A DNA stretch of 64,000 nt from Phlebiopsis flavidoalba (lineage: Eukaryota; Basidiomycota; Agaricomycetes; Polyporales; Phanerochaetaceae): NCBI GenBank assembly GCA_035772785.1, contig JAOCPU010000049.1, forward strand, positions 231,927-295,926, read 5' to 3'. The position numbers were made by a program, and so were the translations under genes. The notes under the pieces are model-generated. The model ran no database searches. It was not told where the DNA came from and saw only the letters and a list, made by a program, of their open reading frames with translations. This document shows, piece after piece, positions 11,823 to 24,402 of this stretch (position 1 is the stretch's first letter; each line of letters starts with the position of its first letter).

Positions 11823-13393
11823 GTTCTGTGCTGCTTCACACACCCTGCTTTGCTGTCACTGGCTCCCTGATACCTTGCTCTTACTGCTTTTCGCCACATA
11901 TATTGCACCGTATTTATCACCCTCCCACCTGTACTACACCCTTGTACCATAGCGTCGAAAGCGTTGATTGAGACTCACCGCTGGCGCGATCTCAGTGCCA
12001 CAATCGAGCCGTGTGAGATGCTAAAACGCGAGGCTAGTTTGGCATGTATACCTCTTCCTACGCACAAGGCAATGCCCCTACCACCATAGGAGTCCGATAT
12101 TTGGAATGCGACGAACAAAGCTTGAGCCTGAGGCAGCCTTCGCTTGCGCGTGTGTCACCCAGCATGCCGGTGATGGCACTACCGGCATGTCAGGTGGCGA
12201 GAAACGCCACATGCAGTGGCCCTCGGGGATGTTATCAAGTTGGTGCGCGCGCGCGCTCGACACTCTTCGCCTTCTCCGTTGATTCATTGAAAGCTCTATT
12301 GCAACCCATAGACGACACGCATGAAGCTTGTCCATGCTGACACGCAATGATCATAGGCTACAGAGTTCTCCCCTAAGATTATGGTCTTGCATCGTCATAG
12401 TACATTTACCGAAATGAAGTTCCATATATATGACAGAGGCAATAAGAGAAGGACTTCATTCGGATGAAGTGACGCGTGTCTTCTTTGTACCCACCGTCAT
12501 TCAACGCAAAGTAATTGCAATGGACAACCTCAATCGGCTCCCAGCCGCATTCCGAGATCCTAGCATACCATCCGTAGCTTCTATCGAGCTCCCTTTAACA
12601 TTCAGGAATATCAAATCCTCAGGGTCTCCGACTGCATATGTGCCTTCTACTTCCCGACGCGTACGACCACCTAGACATACTTCCTTGTGAGCCGCACCGG
12701 GGCTGTCAAGCTGCATGTTAGTCAGGGCTGTGCGCGCGATGGCGGCCAGAGGGCTGCGCAATAAATCTCGTCGGCAACGGGCCCCGTTCCTGGCGTATGT
12801 CTGGCACTCGTGTGCCTTGACATAGCCATGTCTATCTCGCGGCCCATCACCATCGCATCACGCTACCGTCGTAATCTACCTATGTGGCTTAGACAATGGA
12901 CGAGGAATTCCACAGTAGATGCGGACGCAGGCTGCGGCACATAATCGCAGGAAGAAGTGCCAGGGAAGACCGAATATTATACGGGATGTGGAAAATGCTT
13001 CCAACGAACAGAACTTTACCGGGGGAATAGAAGCCTCCGGCGCCGCTTTCAATGTATCCACGCTGGGTATCCCGCTCCGAACACCCGTTTGCGTTTTGCC
13101 CACACCGTATATGCCACCATGTACGGCTTAAGGATTCATCCCACAGGCAGGCCACGGTGGGGCGCCCCCCCCGCGCAGCACCCGTCGGATGGAACTTCGC
13201 GGTGGACGCACCTGGCGTGCAAGAACGCGAGTAGGCAGAGGCACGGAGAACGTCTTCGATAGACTCGCTAGCTTCGTCGGGGCAGAGGCCACCGGCGCCG
13301 CCGCCACGGCATGTACCTCTTCTACAACACCCTGGCTTCACCCGCACACGAGGCATACACCCAGCCCGAGAGAAAGAAAAATCTACGGCCAGA
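11823..13393. other. Intergenic region, no convincing gene
   Basis: A 1.57-kb convergent gap between BTB gene 2 and GCD14. The first ~1 kb has only short frames. From 12,880 the base composition becomes GC-rich and long frames open on several strands at once (for example 188 codons leftward from 13,455). They match no family I know and resemble composition-driven frames. I annotate no gene here. Confidence 0.5.
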
Positions 13394-15265
13394 CTACGCC
13401 ACAGACAGCGCCTCATCCGCCGCGGCGCGCACCGACGCGGGAAGGAGCACCGCAAACGTGAGGTACGACGTGTGCCCGCGCACCTCGGGGAACGCCTTCG
13501 AGAGGCTCACTTCGGCTGCTCCCCCTCTTCCTCCTCCTCCTGTAACTCCTTCGCCATCGCCTCCACCTTCACCTCCGAGTCTTTCGCCTCCGCAGATATG
13601 CACCTCCGCCTCCTCCGTCTTCGCGCGCATTCCACGCTTTCCCCTGCTCGTCTGTAGGTCCCGCGGGTGCGCCCTCCTCGCGCTTGCGCTTCGCGTTCCA
13701 TCGCGGTGCGCACCTGCGCAATCTGGCGGAGGGCGCTTCTCCTCGCGGCGCACCTCCGACGCGCCACTTGAGCGCGCGCAGGCGAACGGTGCGCCAACAG
13801 CACCACGGCGCAAAAGCGCGGACAACGCGCGCTCGGTGCCACGGGTCGACAGTGTAGTGCGGGCGCAGGAGGGTCTCGTACATCGTTATATCTATTCATG
13901 TGTCAGGCATAATGAGGGGACCAAAGAGAGGGGGAGCGAGGGAGAGCTAGAGCTACCGAGGAGGCAAAGCCCGCGTCGTTGAGGCGCGGAGAACGGTGCG
14001 CATGACTTGGTTCCATGCAACGGGCTGAAGCAGCATATGCGCGTCGTGGTGTCTTTCTGTGTTTTTCGTCAGTTTTTGTGCACACATACGCATGTGGCGC
14101 GACGCACCCGGAGCCGCGGTCTTTCGCGTGCGGGACGGCGTCCCACGGCGCTCGGGGGAGGTCGAGGAAACACTGTAGAGGCCGCGACCCGTTGCGTCAG
14201 CGGGGGCTAGGACACAGGGGGGAGAGGGAGGGGCGCGTGCCTGCGTCGGCGGTGTCGGACACCGATGAAGCCGTCCTTGCAGACGTTGCGGTGTGCGAGC
14301 GTGACGCGGCCGTTCATCCCGTGTGCGGCGAATATCCTCGCTGGGCACATGAAATAAAATTTGAAGTTAATCGATGGAAGACGCGGCGGGGCCGTTAGCG
14401 CGGGAGGGGGCGTGCAGCACGGGCGCCAAACCGCAGCGGCTGTCCAAGTGGAGTGCAGTCGCTGCCCCCGCGCGCGCGCGAGACGAAGACCCGAGATGGA
14501 CGGCGACTCACCGCGGGCCTTGTTTGCGCGCGCCTCGTGGAACTCGTAGGACCACAGGTGGCCGTGCGGGCCCGCCGTGCGCGCGGCCGCGTGACGAGAA
14601 GGAGCCCGAGCCGGTGCCTACGGCGCAAACGTCAGCGGGCAGAACGGGCGCAAGGGTGGGGGAACGCAAACATGCACCTAGGGGGATAACGTGGTCAACA
14701 GTCGTCGACGGCTGCCTCTGCGTTCGGCCCCGCGGCGGGCCGCGCGCAACGGCGCCCACGGGCGCAGTCGCGGTGCGCTCCATCTAGCTCGAGCGTTGCG
14801 CACGGGGAAGTTCAAGCGGGCTGCTCACCTGCTTCGATGACCTTGCTGCCGGGCTTGATGTCGAGCCACGACGTGACGAACGCGATGTCGGCGAGGTAGA
14901 GGATTTGGGTGCGGTGCGGTCGCGCGTCCAGAGCGCGAGCGTGTACCAGGAGCTCGGGCGTCGGGCGAAAAAACGCGCAGGACGTGCACGAAGCCCTTGC
15001 CGTTGCGGGAGCCGACCTTGGAGCCGTAGGGCACGCCTATCAGGTCCGAGTGGCGGTAGACCCCAAAGCGGCTTGTTGAGCTCGCTCCCCGCGGAGATGA
15101 GCAGCGGCCTGGAGGATCTCTCTTGTCTGGTTTTACGTGAAGGGCGCGGGTGGGCACGTACGGCATTGGGCAGGCGAGGAGGCACTAGGCGTGACAGGAT
15201 CACGCACCTGCAACCAGATGATGACCAGGTCGCCGTCTGCAATCTCGCGCGCGGTCGAACCACAT
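13394..15265 (-). CDS. GCD14: tRNA (adenine(58)-N1)-methyltransferase catalytic subunit
   Basis: Catalytic subunit (Gcd14/Trm61) that, with Gcd10/Trm6, makes m1A58 in the T-loop of tRNAs including initiator tRNA; nuclear. Conserved pieces are visible in order on several frames: EIADGDLVIIWLQ, FGVYRHSDLIGVPYGSKVGS, RNGKGFVHVLR, RTQILYLADIAFVTSWLDIK, KPGSKVIEA, and GTGSGSF (SAM motif I, about 14,598-14,618). Then LWSYEFHEARANKAR, RVTLAHRNVCKDGF, a diverged CCFSPC-like segment with EQVMRTV, LNDAGFA, MYETLLRPH, a charged linker and FPEVRGHTSYLTFAVLLPAS near the end. The chosen start MWFDRARE is the first in-frame Met before the conserved block, and a few upstream codons may be missed. Frame changes come from introns plus probable indels. 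It stands head-to-head with the PAS gene, 0.78 kb apart. Confidence 0.9.
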
Positions 15266-16047
15266 TCGGGGCGTGCTTTTTTGGTGGCTGCTGCTCTGCG
15301 AGGATGTCTATGACGATCTGCGCAAACAGTGGAGGTCAGTGCAGGTCTGCAAACTGGCCATCAGAGCGCCGTCGGCACTCGCCGAGATCAAAAGCGCCTA
15401 GGTATGGTGGGAACGCTGAGCGAGGATGTCTGCAGCCGTATGCTTGGTTGGGTGTCGTCCACTTGGTGAAATGTGCGCAACGAGGGCGCGTAGGGCCTCT
15501 GCTCGTCTCCGCGTGCTGTGCATGCAAACCTTGGTGTGGATCGGAGGGTGGGGATGTCTGGGCGACCCTCAGATTCGTTTCGTGTGCTGGATCTCACGAC
15601 TAACAGTGCGAGTTGATGGGGAAAAACGAATCGCGGAGCTGGGTGATTGGAAATATGGGGCTCGGGGTGTGCCGTGTGGATGGCCAGGAATGGGCGTCGC
15701 TGGTCAGAACCGACGTCTGCGATGTTGCTGGCGACGCGCGCGACCCTTGCGACGCACTCTGGCTGCCAATGGCGGCCTGGCAGCCCGCTCGCGCTCGCAC
15801 ACATCCAGGAACCGCCAGCCCACGTGCCGCGACACTCTGACACGCACGGCAATAATCAGCCCAAAACCGCGTCGACGCTGCACGCCCTCGTCTTCCCCAT
15901 TCTGCTGCTGTTCTCACAGCCCACACGGGACACCGCCAGACCCAAGTCCACCTTGGCTCGCTCTATCTCCCGCGAGATCCATCGCGTCTTTAAATCTAAG
16001 CTCTCTGTCTCGCCGGCGCCGGGTCTTCTCTTGCTCTCGCCACCGCC
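15266..16047. other. Divergent promoter region between GCD14 and PAS gene
   Basis: A 0.78-kb GC-rich gap between two divergent starts. Long open frames cross it on both strands but match nothing and are probably composition-driven. A TTTAAAT motif at about 15,990-15,996 precedes the PAS start by roughly 55 bases and could be its core promoter. Confidence 0.4.
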
Positions 16048-17776
16048 ATGGACTCTTCGCCCAGCGTGTCCTTCAGTACGTATTCTCTCTCCGCGCTGCC
16101 CGTGGCCTGCGCGCTGAGCGACTCGCTGCAGTTGGCATCGTGGATGATTTCACCGAAGACGTAAGAATCCCGCATCTGATCACACTCTGCGCGAGTCATT
16201 GAGAGCGAGAACTTGAAATCTGGGACAGGCGTGGCTGGGGGGGGAACAAAAAAAAAAACATGGCCGCGGTCTGGAGTGTACTGCTCCGACTCCGTGATCC
16301 CGACCTGCTCGTGCGCACGCCACCCGCTCCCTCTCCACACCCCACGCGCGATGACATGCACCGCCGTGCTGCTAGGTTTCGAGCCGCGCGAGCTCCTCGG
16401 CCGCCCGTCGCTCGAGCTCGTCCACCCCGACGAGTTCGCCCAGGTGCGCGGCATCCACTACTCGACCATCACCCAGGACCAGGCCGCCGTGCTCGCCTAC
16501 CTGCGCATGCGCCACAAGGACCCCTGCAAGGGCTACGTGCTCCTGCGCGATCGTGAGTGCCCGCATCTGCCTGGCCGCGCGCATGACACCGAAATTTTGC
16601 ACCCCCGCGCAGAGCCGCACCGTGTGCCAGAACGTGCTCGTCGGCAGCGTGTCCTACGCCTCGCCCGGCCCCAAGGCCATGCACAACGCCTCGACCGCGC
16701 AGGAGGTCACCATCATCACGCCGACGGCCAAGGACTTTTGAGTTCCGCAGTGCGTTGCCCTCCTCTGTTCGCCCGCCCCCCCGCGCTGACCTGACTAGCG
16801 CTGGAACGACACCCGAACCCGATGCCGCCCGTGCCCCGTGCCCGCGCACCTGCTGCCGTCGCGCCCCGGGCTCGCCGCTGGCGGACAACACGTACCCGAG
16901 AAAGCACTTTGACCCGCTGCCGGAGCAGAGCAGTGACGCGGCGGACAGGCGCTGATCCTGAACCGGTTCAACGATCAACTGCACGGTGCAGTACCTGTCG
17001 AAACGACAGCCTGCTGCGCACGACGGCCGCTAGCTGGCCGCAGTCTTCTTCGACTTTGTCGCGCGCCGCGACGAGCAGCTCGTCCCGCTCCTGGATCGAC
17101 GTCATCAAGAGCTGGGGCACGGCGTCAACGAGCGCGGGCAGCCGTCCGACGGCGGCTTCGGCTACGGCAAGTTCACGCTCCCTCCTCGACGCGGGCGCGA
17201 CTCCAGGTGCCTTCCTCCCTCCCTTCCCTTCTCACACAACTAACACCCACACCAGCGAACGCATGGCCGACGCCCCCACGCGCTCCCGCGCCAAATCCCG
17301 CACCGCGCACCCCGCCGCGCCGTTCACGAGCACCGCCGCCACAAACGCGCCGCGCCCGCGGCGTCCTGCGCGACCTCACGCGCGAGCGGCCCCCCGAGCG
17401 CGCGGCACGCCCGAGCTCGTCGTCGACGCCATCTTCAGCGCGGCACTCGGACGGGCCTCATGGTCATCCCTCCGCCATCAGTCGTCGCCGTCGTCGCCGC
17501 CTGGCCGGTCCCTCCAAAACTCACAAATTCAGCCACGGCAGGAGCCGCGCGCGCGCGAGCAACGCGAGCAAACGGGAGCGGGAGCAACGCGACCGCGAAA
17601 GAGACCGCGACCGCGACCACCAAAACCCTACACCAAACAAAAGAACCACCACGACGGCCCGCGCCAGCGCGCCCGCCACCTCAGCCGCAGCGACGTTCAC
17701 GTTCCCGCCGCCGCTCCCGCTCCCGCCGCCGCTGCGCCGCCAGACGCGGAGCGATGAGACGGGCGCGCGAGCGTGA
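16048..17776 (+). CDS. PAS-domain protein, basidiomycete family
   Basis: Cytosolic or nuclear sensor-type protein of a basidiomycete family with an N-terminal PAS fold. It starts MDSSPSVSF (16,048, preceded by CACCGCC). The PAS core begins after two short introns: GFEPRELLGRPSLELVHPDE, HYSTITQDQAAVLAYLRMRH, KDPCKGYVLLR, then TVCQNVLVGSVSYASPGPKA, MHNASTAQEVTIITPTAKDF. The second half includes LPEQSSD, a helix with RSWIDVIKSWGTA, and VVDAIFSA with SDGLMVI, also conserved in relatives. A long low-complexity Ser/Arg/Pro/Ala tail is interrupted by frame changes, so the stop at 17,776 is uncertain. PAS domains bind small ligands or partners. No output domain is seen, and no chromophore-binding motif (such as the LOV cysteine NCRFLQ) is visible. 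Confidence 0.85.
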
Positions 17777-18323
17777 GCGTGAGGAGGGGCGGGGTTCTTA
17801 CTCGGCGATTGATGAATCGCGGGAGAGATTGAGTGGGCTTTGGATCAGACTTAGTTAGTCTTTGGTTGTACGGCTCGTCAGGGGCTCGCTGCAGAGCGCG
17901 CCCCGAGCTGGTGTTGGTCGGACGCAGGATGTGGTATTATTATACACGGGTGGTTAGTGCTGTATGATAAGACTGCGCTACTAATAGGGGGGACTACATG
18001 TGCGGTGCTGTTACTGGTCTATGATAAGTAAAGGTGGGGCATGGGGGTGTGAGAAAAACGGGGTGCTGGGTAGATAGCATGGGTGCAGGACTCGTCGTGA
18101 GAGATAGACGCGAGGTGTCGTAAGGCGTCGTGATGGGCTAAAAGCATAGCACAAACATCCTGGCTGTGATTCACGCCGTCAGCAAGAAAGAACGCACGCG
18201 AGAACACGCGAGAACAGAGATACCGTCGACAGACCCGGGAGAGCTGTGGCCCGTGACGTAGAAGGAGCGTGAGAGCCACCGCGGCTCGTTCACGTAAACC
18301 GTGGCACGCTCGGAGCGGACCGC
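17777..18323. other. Convergent intergenic region
   Basis: About 0.55 kb between the PAS gene and the third BTB gene. No supported coding sequence. It presumably holds both 3' UTRs. Confidence 0.45.
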
Positions 18324-19307
18324 CTAGATCGTGCGCTGCGACAACCCGTAATCAGCCATCCGAACTGCAAACTTGATCCTGACCAGCACGCTCACCGGGA
18401 CCGCTGCCCACTCCGAGGTCCGCATGAGCTCCGCCACACGCGCGTCGAACAGCGCAAGACACAGCGCACACTCAATGTCCTTCCGCAGCTGCCCAAACGT
18501 GACCTCAAGCGAGATCGACGTGAGCTCTACCACACACAATCAGCCCCGCCCGTACCACACATACGCGTACTCACCAGGCCGCATCTCCCAAATAAAATGC
18601 GCCGCGACGAGCCCCCACGCGCGCACCAGCGCGCCGTTAGCGCTCGCGCCCACAGCCCGGCGTCGGCGCGTGCGTGCGCGCGCGGCGCGGCGCCGCGAGC
18701 CGCGAGCGGCCTTGAGCGCGTCCTGCCGGCGCAAGCTGCAGCGCGAGCAGGCGGGCGCAGGTACGCGGGGTCCATGCTGTCGAGCAGGGCGCGGGGGCAG
18801 CGCGTGCGGGGGCGTGCCGAGCAGGTGCGCGGACGCGCGCGCGTGGCGGCGAGGGGGTACAGGTCGTGGTGTGCTGCGAGGGCGTAGAATTCGGCGGGGG
18901 CGCTGGGGATGTGCGGGGTTGTGAGTTTGAAGAGGGGGGAGGTGGGGGTGAGGGTGGGCGCCTAGCGGCGCGCCGTAGGTGTGTAGCGCGGAGATGGCGG
19001 CGAGGATGTCCGGTGTGTCCGTAGAGGGCGTGGGTGCAGTCGAGTCCGTAGAGGGCGTGCAGGACGAGGTTGAAGACGGCTGAGGGTTCGGGTACGGCGA
19101 GAATATTTTGCGCGTTGATTCCTGCTGTGTGTCGGATGCGGGAAGAGCGAGCAGTCCGGCAAATTGGTTGGACGACTGTGTTAGGAGTAGCTGCGAATGT
19201 GCATAAAAGAACGCATTGTCGCTCGTCAGGAAGACGACGTCTTGCGGGCTTGGGATCAGAGGCGACCCGGGACAAAACACCGGGCGAGACTGAGATGGTA
19301 GGTGCAC
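18324..19307 (-). CDS. BTB/POZ domain protein (Agaricomycete-type), copy 3
   Basis: More distant from the other two BTB proteins here. The BTB strand-helix core is DVVFLTSDNAFFYAHSQLLL, then SSNQFAGLL, followed by a spliced VFNLVLHALYGLDCTHAL. Downstream is the helical tail of this family: TPDILAAISALHTYGAP, a diverged stretch alignable to HIPSAPAEFYALAAHHDLYP in one frame, DSMDPAYL, and the last exon FGQLRKDIECALCLALFDAR followed by VAELMRTSEW and a stop at 18,324. The alanine- and arginine-rich middle is strongly GC-biased and its frame is not certain. The true start may lie in an upstream exon beyond 19,307. Function unknown. Confidence 0.75.
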
Positions 19308-20133
19308 ATTGTTCAGGAGGCTTGTCTTGATCTAATAGAAACAAAGATAAGACCGACCGTGAAGGTCATATTTCGACCATTAATTTTGCTCACTGAGTGA
19401 GCTTTGCGGCGAAGACATGAGGGGCTAGCGGACACAACACTCGTGTGGTGACAAGATGGGAGGTTGGACTTGGAGGGAACACTGAGACTTTTTGCAGCGT
19501 TTCAAGTTAGCTCGACCCTTTGTACTAGGACACGCTAATGTTTGAACCCTGCGAGTCACCGGTCACCAGGCGTCGTGGGTAACCTCGCTCCAATAGAAGT
19601 GATGACGTTCGCACAGCCAGGGAAAGCCAAGTACGGGGTCATGAGTTTTAATTGACGGGCCTGATTTCGCATTCTTTCTACTAATAGAGCGTGGGCAGAG
19701 CTATCTGACGACTTCGCAGAGCCTTTGGTACCAGTAACCCTCTATGAAATACGTGATGAATGGACAATCAACGCGAGTTACTCTATCATACCTTCATGCA
19801 CGCTGGGAAAAGCTGAATTTGTGACGCATCTTGCGGTGGCTAGTATTTAGTAGGCTGCCGGCAGCGCGACCATCAGGGGTTTGATTTCACGCTCTTCAAA
19901 CGCCAGTGCGTCGTGGTCCACAGGAGAGTTGGGCTGAACATTGAACGCGGGATCTTCTCCAGTCTTCGTTACCCTGTCAGCCTCGAAGTCTGCGATACTA
20001 GCAGTACCATGGCGGGCGGGCAGGTGACGTGATTCTTCCTTCGTATTATCCTGTTCACCACGGGCAGGCTGCCGTTGGTTCACATCGGAATCAGGCGTGT
20101 TCGGGACTTTCAGATGCAGCTCCTTTTGAAGGT
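19308..20133. other. Intergenic and unassigned sequence
   Basis: A 0.83-kb stretch. The part up to about 19,840 has no coding signal. A leftward frame from 20,347 to 19,847 (acidic and Gln/Asn-rich, ending PLMVALPAAY) probably belongs to the transposase-like fragment to its right. Confidence 0.35.
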
Positions 20134-20727
20134 TCATAGGTGGGTGAGTGTAGATATGATGAGCAGAATAATGATCTTGCATACCGGTTCCCCTACATTC
20201 CCTACATCCACCGATGAAGAAGCCAAACGGCTTTCCATAGCTACGAGATACCTGTGAAAACGCTGTTCTCTCGCAAGCTCTCCGTTGCGACGCGAATGAG
20301 CTTGCCAGAACAGTCTGCTTCGGGGGAGAGCGTGCTCGATGTAGCACGAAGGAATGTCTGTACCTCCCAAGGCGAGGACCTCTCTGCGGTGTCTGCTAAA
20401 GGTTGCGCGGGATACTTGACGCGGTATAATGCACTTGACACCGCAGTGACACCAAACTGTGCCTCGTCTTGCCATTGCCAGAGGTAGGATGGAGCGGTAG
20501 AGGTCTACAGGAGCTTCGCAGTGCACGCTCGAGACGAGGATGTCTGGAATGAAAATTTCGATGGTGCTACATGTCCCCAGAGCTTGACGCGTGATTTTGT
20601 TGGATCTATCCAGGCTAGGTGAGTTTTTGTGAGATGCGCATAGATTGACCTCGCAGGAAGCAGGGACAAGATGCACAAACGGCGCTAGCGCCGTGTGGGA
20701 TAGTATAGGCGCGCATTTCAACGACAT
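20134..20727 (-). pseudogene. Transposase-like N-terminal fragment with zinc-binding motif
   Basis: The reading from about 20,480 starts MARRGTVWCHCGVKCIIPRQ and continues VSRATFSRHRREV. A C-x-C...C cluster followed by VSRxTxxxH is typical of the N-terminus of several basidiomycete DNA-transposon proteins (Tnp2/Plavaka-like), where it probably binds DNA. It runs into AHSRRNGELAREQRFHRYL and a second exon (FFIGGCRECRGTGMQDHYSA) that ends near 19,847. No catalytic domain follows, so this would be a solo remnant. The family call rests on a short motif only; it could also be an unrelated small zinc-binding protein. Confidence 0.4.
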
Positions 20728-20792
20728 GTGAGTTACGCGACCATGCGTGAGTATGAATCACAATCCATTGAGCCTTAAAAGACCTCAAATCT

Positions 20793-21024
20793 ACTACTGT
20801 AGGCCAATGTATGGAAGCAACCGCCCGAGGGGGTGTGACACCCAACTTTGCATAGAACTTGGCAACCGTGGGCGCTTGATTACCAAAAAATGGCGTTTTG
20901 GCGCCGAAATTGAGGGTTTTGGGCCCCAAAGATGTCCGAAATCGCGTGACATTTAGGCAAATAGGCAACCGCAAAAGGTGTGTGTGACGTGTGACGTTGC
21001 TACCATACATTGGTCTACAGTAGT
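20793..21024. mobile_element. 232-bp MITE with 28-30-bp terminal inverted repeats
   Basis: The left end reads ACTACTGTAGGCCAATGTAT and continues GGAAGCAAC. The complement of the right end reads ACTACTGTAGACCAATGTAT, then GGTAGCAAC. The two ends differ at only two positions over about 29 bases. The inside is non-coding. The target-site duplication is unclear: CT flanks both ends, but longer matches are absent. A cut-and-paste non-autonomous element is the simplest reading. Confidence 0.8.
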
Positions 21025-21042
21025 CTCGTCCCCAGCCATTTA

Positions 21043-21086
21043 GAGGCCCGAAGGCCTCTCCCCCCTAGCCCGGACATAGCCGGGCT
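21043..21086. repeat. Two adjacent perfect hairpins
   Basis: GAGGCC-CGAA-GGCCTC at 21,043-21,058 is followed by AGCCCGG at 21,067-21,073 pairing with CCGGGCT at 21,080-21,086. They sit 19 bp beyond the right end of the MITE. They could be a terminator-like structure or the trace of another small element. Confidence 0.55.
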
Positions 21087-22071
21087 GAACCGGTCGGACA
21101 TCGAAAAACTGAAGTCCTGGGTTCTGGGGGGAATGTCTGGTGAGTTTCGTCAGGATAGGCTACATCGGTGACAAGTAACGCGTGACAGGGCGCCCCGCCC
21201 CTTCCCTCCCCCTGCTCGATTGGGTCCTTGGGACCTACAACATCCGTTCGTAGGCCGCCTCGCCACTAGTACATGTGTACCAGTTTGTGTTATGGCATAC
21301 CAGAGTGCTAAGGAATGTAAATACGCCCGGTCTCCGACGTTCATGGTGGGTATATGCGGACATTTCGCCCAAATTGGGGCGGCATTTGGATTACCGGCGG
21401 CCCTGGTACCACTTACAGGTCATGTAATAGCTCCTTAGCCCATATATTGCACCATTGAGCCCGTTAATCCGCTATTTGAGGTCGTTTCCCTAGAGCAGCG
21501 CGCTGATGAGGGCGGCATATGATCAGAGTTGCACGAAAAACCCAAAAATAACCGCGGGAAATGTCCAAAATATTATGTATGAGCCGACCATGTATTCTAT
21601 ATGCTAAGGCGAAAGGGTAATAAGAGCGTGAACGCGGTGAGGGAAGGAGTGTGAGTGGCGGGGGCATTGAGCTCCCAAAGCGCTGGAGTTGTCGGCGTGA
21701 CGGCACGTGCCCAGCGATGTAGCCTTTCGTGGACGAAGAGCACCAGACCTTCTGGACGACCGGCGGAACATCCGTTTTTCGATGTCCCGCTTCGCCGGCC
21801 GAAAGCCTTGCGCTTTCGGAGTCCGGCGCGGGATGGGAACGAGACTACAAATCTACGTAGATAGATTTTTCGCACACCGCTGTAGGGGGCTTGAGGCTAG
21901 ATTAGCGAATAAGGCGCTAGATAACACCGTGGGTAAGTATTTGTAGACGCCCTGCGAGACAATCGGGGCAGCTCTCGCGCGCTTCTTCCAGGACGCATCC
22001 AAGTACCAATCGCTCAGGTGAAGAAATTTACAGATGTATTGCAAAGGGTAATAAACTCTAAATTGACACAG
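21087..22071. other. Intergenic region upstream of ZZ-finger gene
   Basis: About 1 kb without a supported gene. It includes a 7-bp-arm hairpin, CCGAAAG...CTTTCGG, near 21,799-21,820. The rightmost part should hold the promoter of the ZZ-finger gene. Confidence 0.4.
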
Positions 22072-23484
<1,413 letters not shown>

Positions 23485-23691
23485 TCACGGGCTTGTCGTC
23501 TGGTGAGAATGGAGAGTGAGCCGTAGACGCCACGCAAAGCTTTTTGACAACCCCACGAAATTGCGTTTATCCGATACTTCCGAATGCGAGCCACCTGCGT
23601 ACTCAAGATTTGGATTTCGCAATAACGGGCGGGCACTGCCCATGACAGCGTAGAGGGAAACGTATAGAGATACAAAGAAGACGCCGTGCAT
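23485..23691 (-). CDS. Possible small secreted protein (68 aa)
   Basis: The first 21 residues, beginning MHGVFFVSLYVSLYAVMG and ending GSARP, look like a cleavable signal peptide with cleavage likely after GSA. The remaining ~47 residues are basic and serine-rich without cysteines. A good TATA box (TATATAAAG on the minus strand) lies about 80 bases upstream. The frame ends at 23,485, but an adjacent frame continues to 23,397, so the C-terminus may be longer. No family recognised. Small secreted proteins of this kind are common in fungi; no function is claimed. Confidence 0.4.
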   Translation of the reverse strand: MHGVFFVSLYVSLYAVMGSARPLLRNPNLEYAGGSHSEVSDKRNFVGLSKSFAWRLRLTLHSHQTTSP

Positions 23692-23764
23692 GGTCGAATC
23701 AATGTATGGGAAAGAATGGAAGAGATCCTGCTCTGAGGAGCCTCCACCACTGGTGGTATCCGGG

Positions 23765-23776
23765 CTTTATATAAGG
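23765..23776 (-). promoter_or_regulatory. TATA box of the small secreted-protein gene
   Basis: The minus strand reads CCTTATATAAAG, about 75-90 bases upstream of the proposed start codon at 23,691, a normal distance for a fungal gene. Confidence 0.5.
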
Positions 23777-24223
23777 CTCTAGGTGCGTTTTTTCTTCCCT
23801 TATCCGGGTATCTGTACTTCATCGCAAATATGTTTTTATCTTCAGTGGCATGACTACGTGAGGTTGAACTGTCCAGATCGTGGGGTGAACGATGAATAAC
23901 TCACCCTGGTTCATTCAGTCAGCCAAAGATCAAGATTGACATCGCGCTGCATGATATGCGAAGCTGGTAGCTGCAAGCAAAGGGGGTGCAAGAGGGTTAG
24001 CCGTGAGTACGATCCTACTCAGGCTGGGCCCACATCGTCCGAAAATGGCCCGAACAGAGATGACATTCTTGCAAACTCTTGTTCTTTCTGTGCCGTTCTA
24101 TGAGGCTATGAGTGGCCTAGGTGCTATTCACAACCTGATTATCATTACTAACTTAGATGCGTACAAGGGATCTCGTACATTTGCATAAAAAACGAACCCA
24201 CAGAGCGGTATTTCTGGTTCCCC

Positions 24224-24313
24224 TTTATGCTAGCCCAATTGTACAAAAAATAAAACAGATGAATTTACAGTATTATAGCTGACATTTATGCTAGCCCATC
24301 TGTACAAAAAATA
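24224..24313. repeat. 29-bp direct repeat, two copies 61 bp apart
   Basis: TTTATGCTAGCCCA followed by TGTACAAAAAATA occurs at 24,224-24,252 and again at 24,285-24,313 with two mismatches (AT versus TC in the middle). The function is unknown; it may be a duplicated regulatory site or the trace of a small insertion. Confidence 0.7.
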
Positions 24314-24353
24314 CATACCGCGTGCATTGAGTCTAATACCGCGCAACAAGGAA

Positions 24354-24402
24354 TGGGCGCTCGTACCAAGCCTGGGCGCTCGTACCAAACCTGGGCGCTC
24401 GA
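24354..24402. repeat. 19-bp tandem repeat, 2.6 copies
   Basis: The unit TGGGCGCTCGTACCAAGCC occurs at 24,354-24,372 and, with one change, at 24,373-24,391, with a partial third copy to 24,402. Confidence 0.75.

Noticed and set aside
12889..13455. 188-codon leftward open frame downstream of GCD14
   Set aside because: It overlaps the end of GCD14 in another frame, is GC-driven and has no recognisable motif. Competing frames are equally long on the other strand.
15426..16202. 258-codon rightward open frame between GCD14 and the PAS gene
   Set aside because: It runs out of frame into the PAS start region. Its composition is Arg/Ser/Ala-rich with no family similarity, so it is probably composition-driven.
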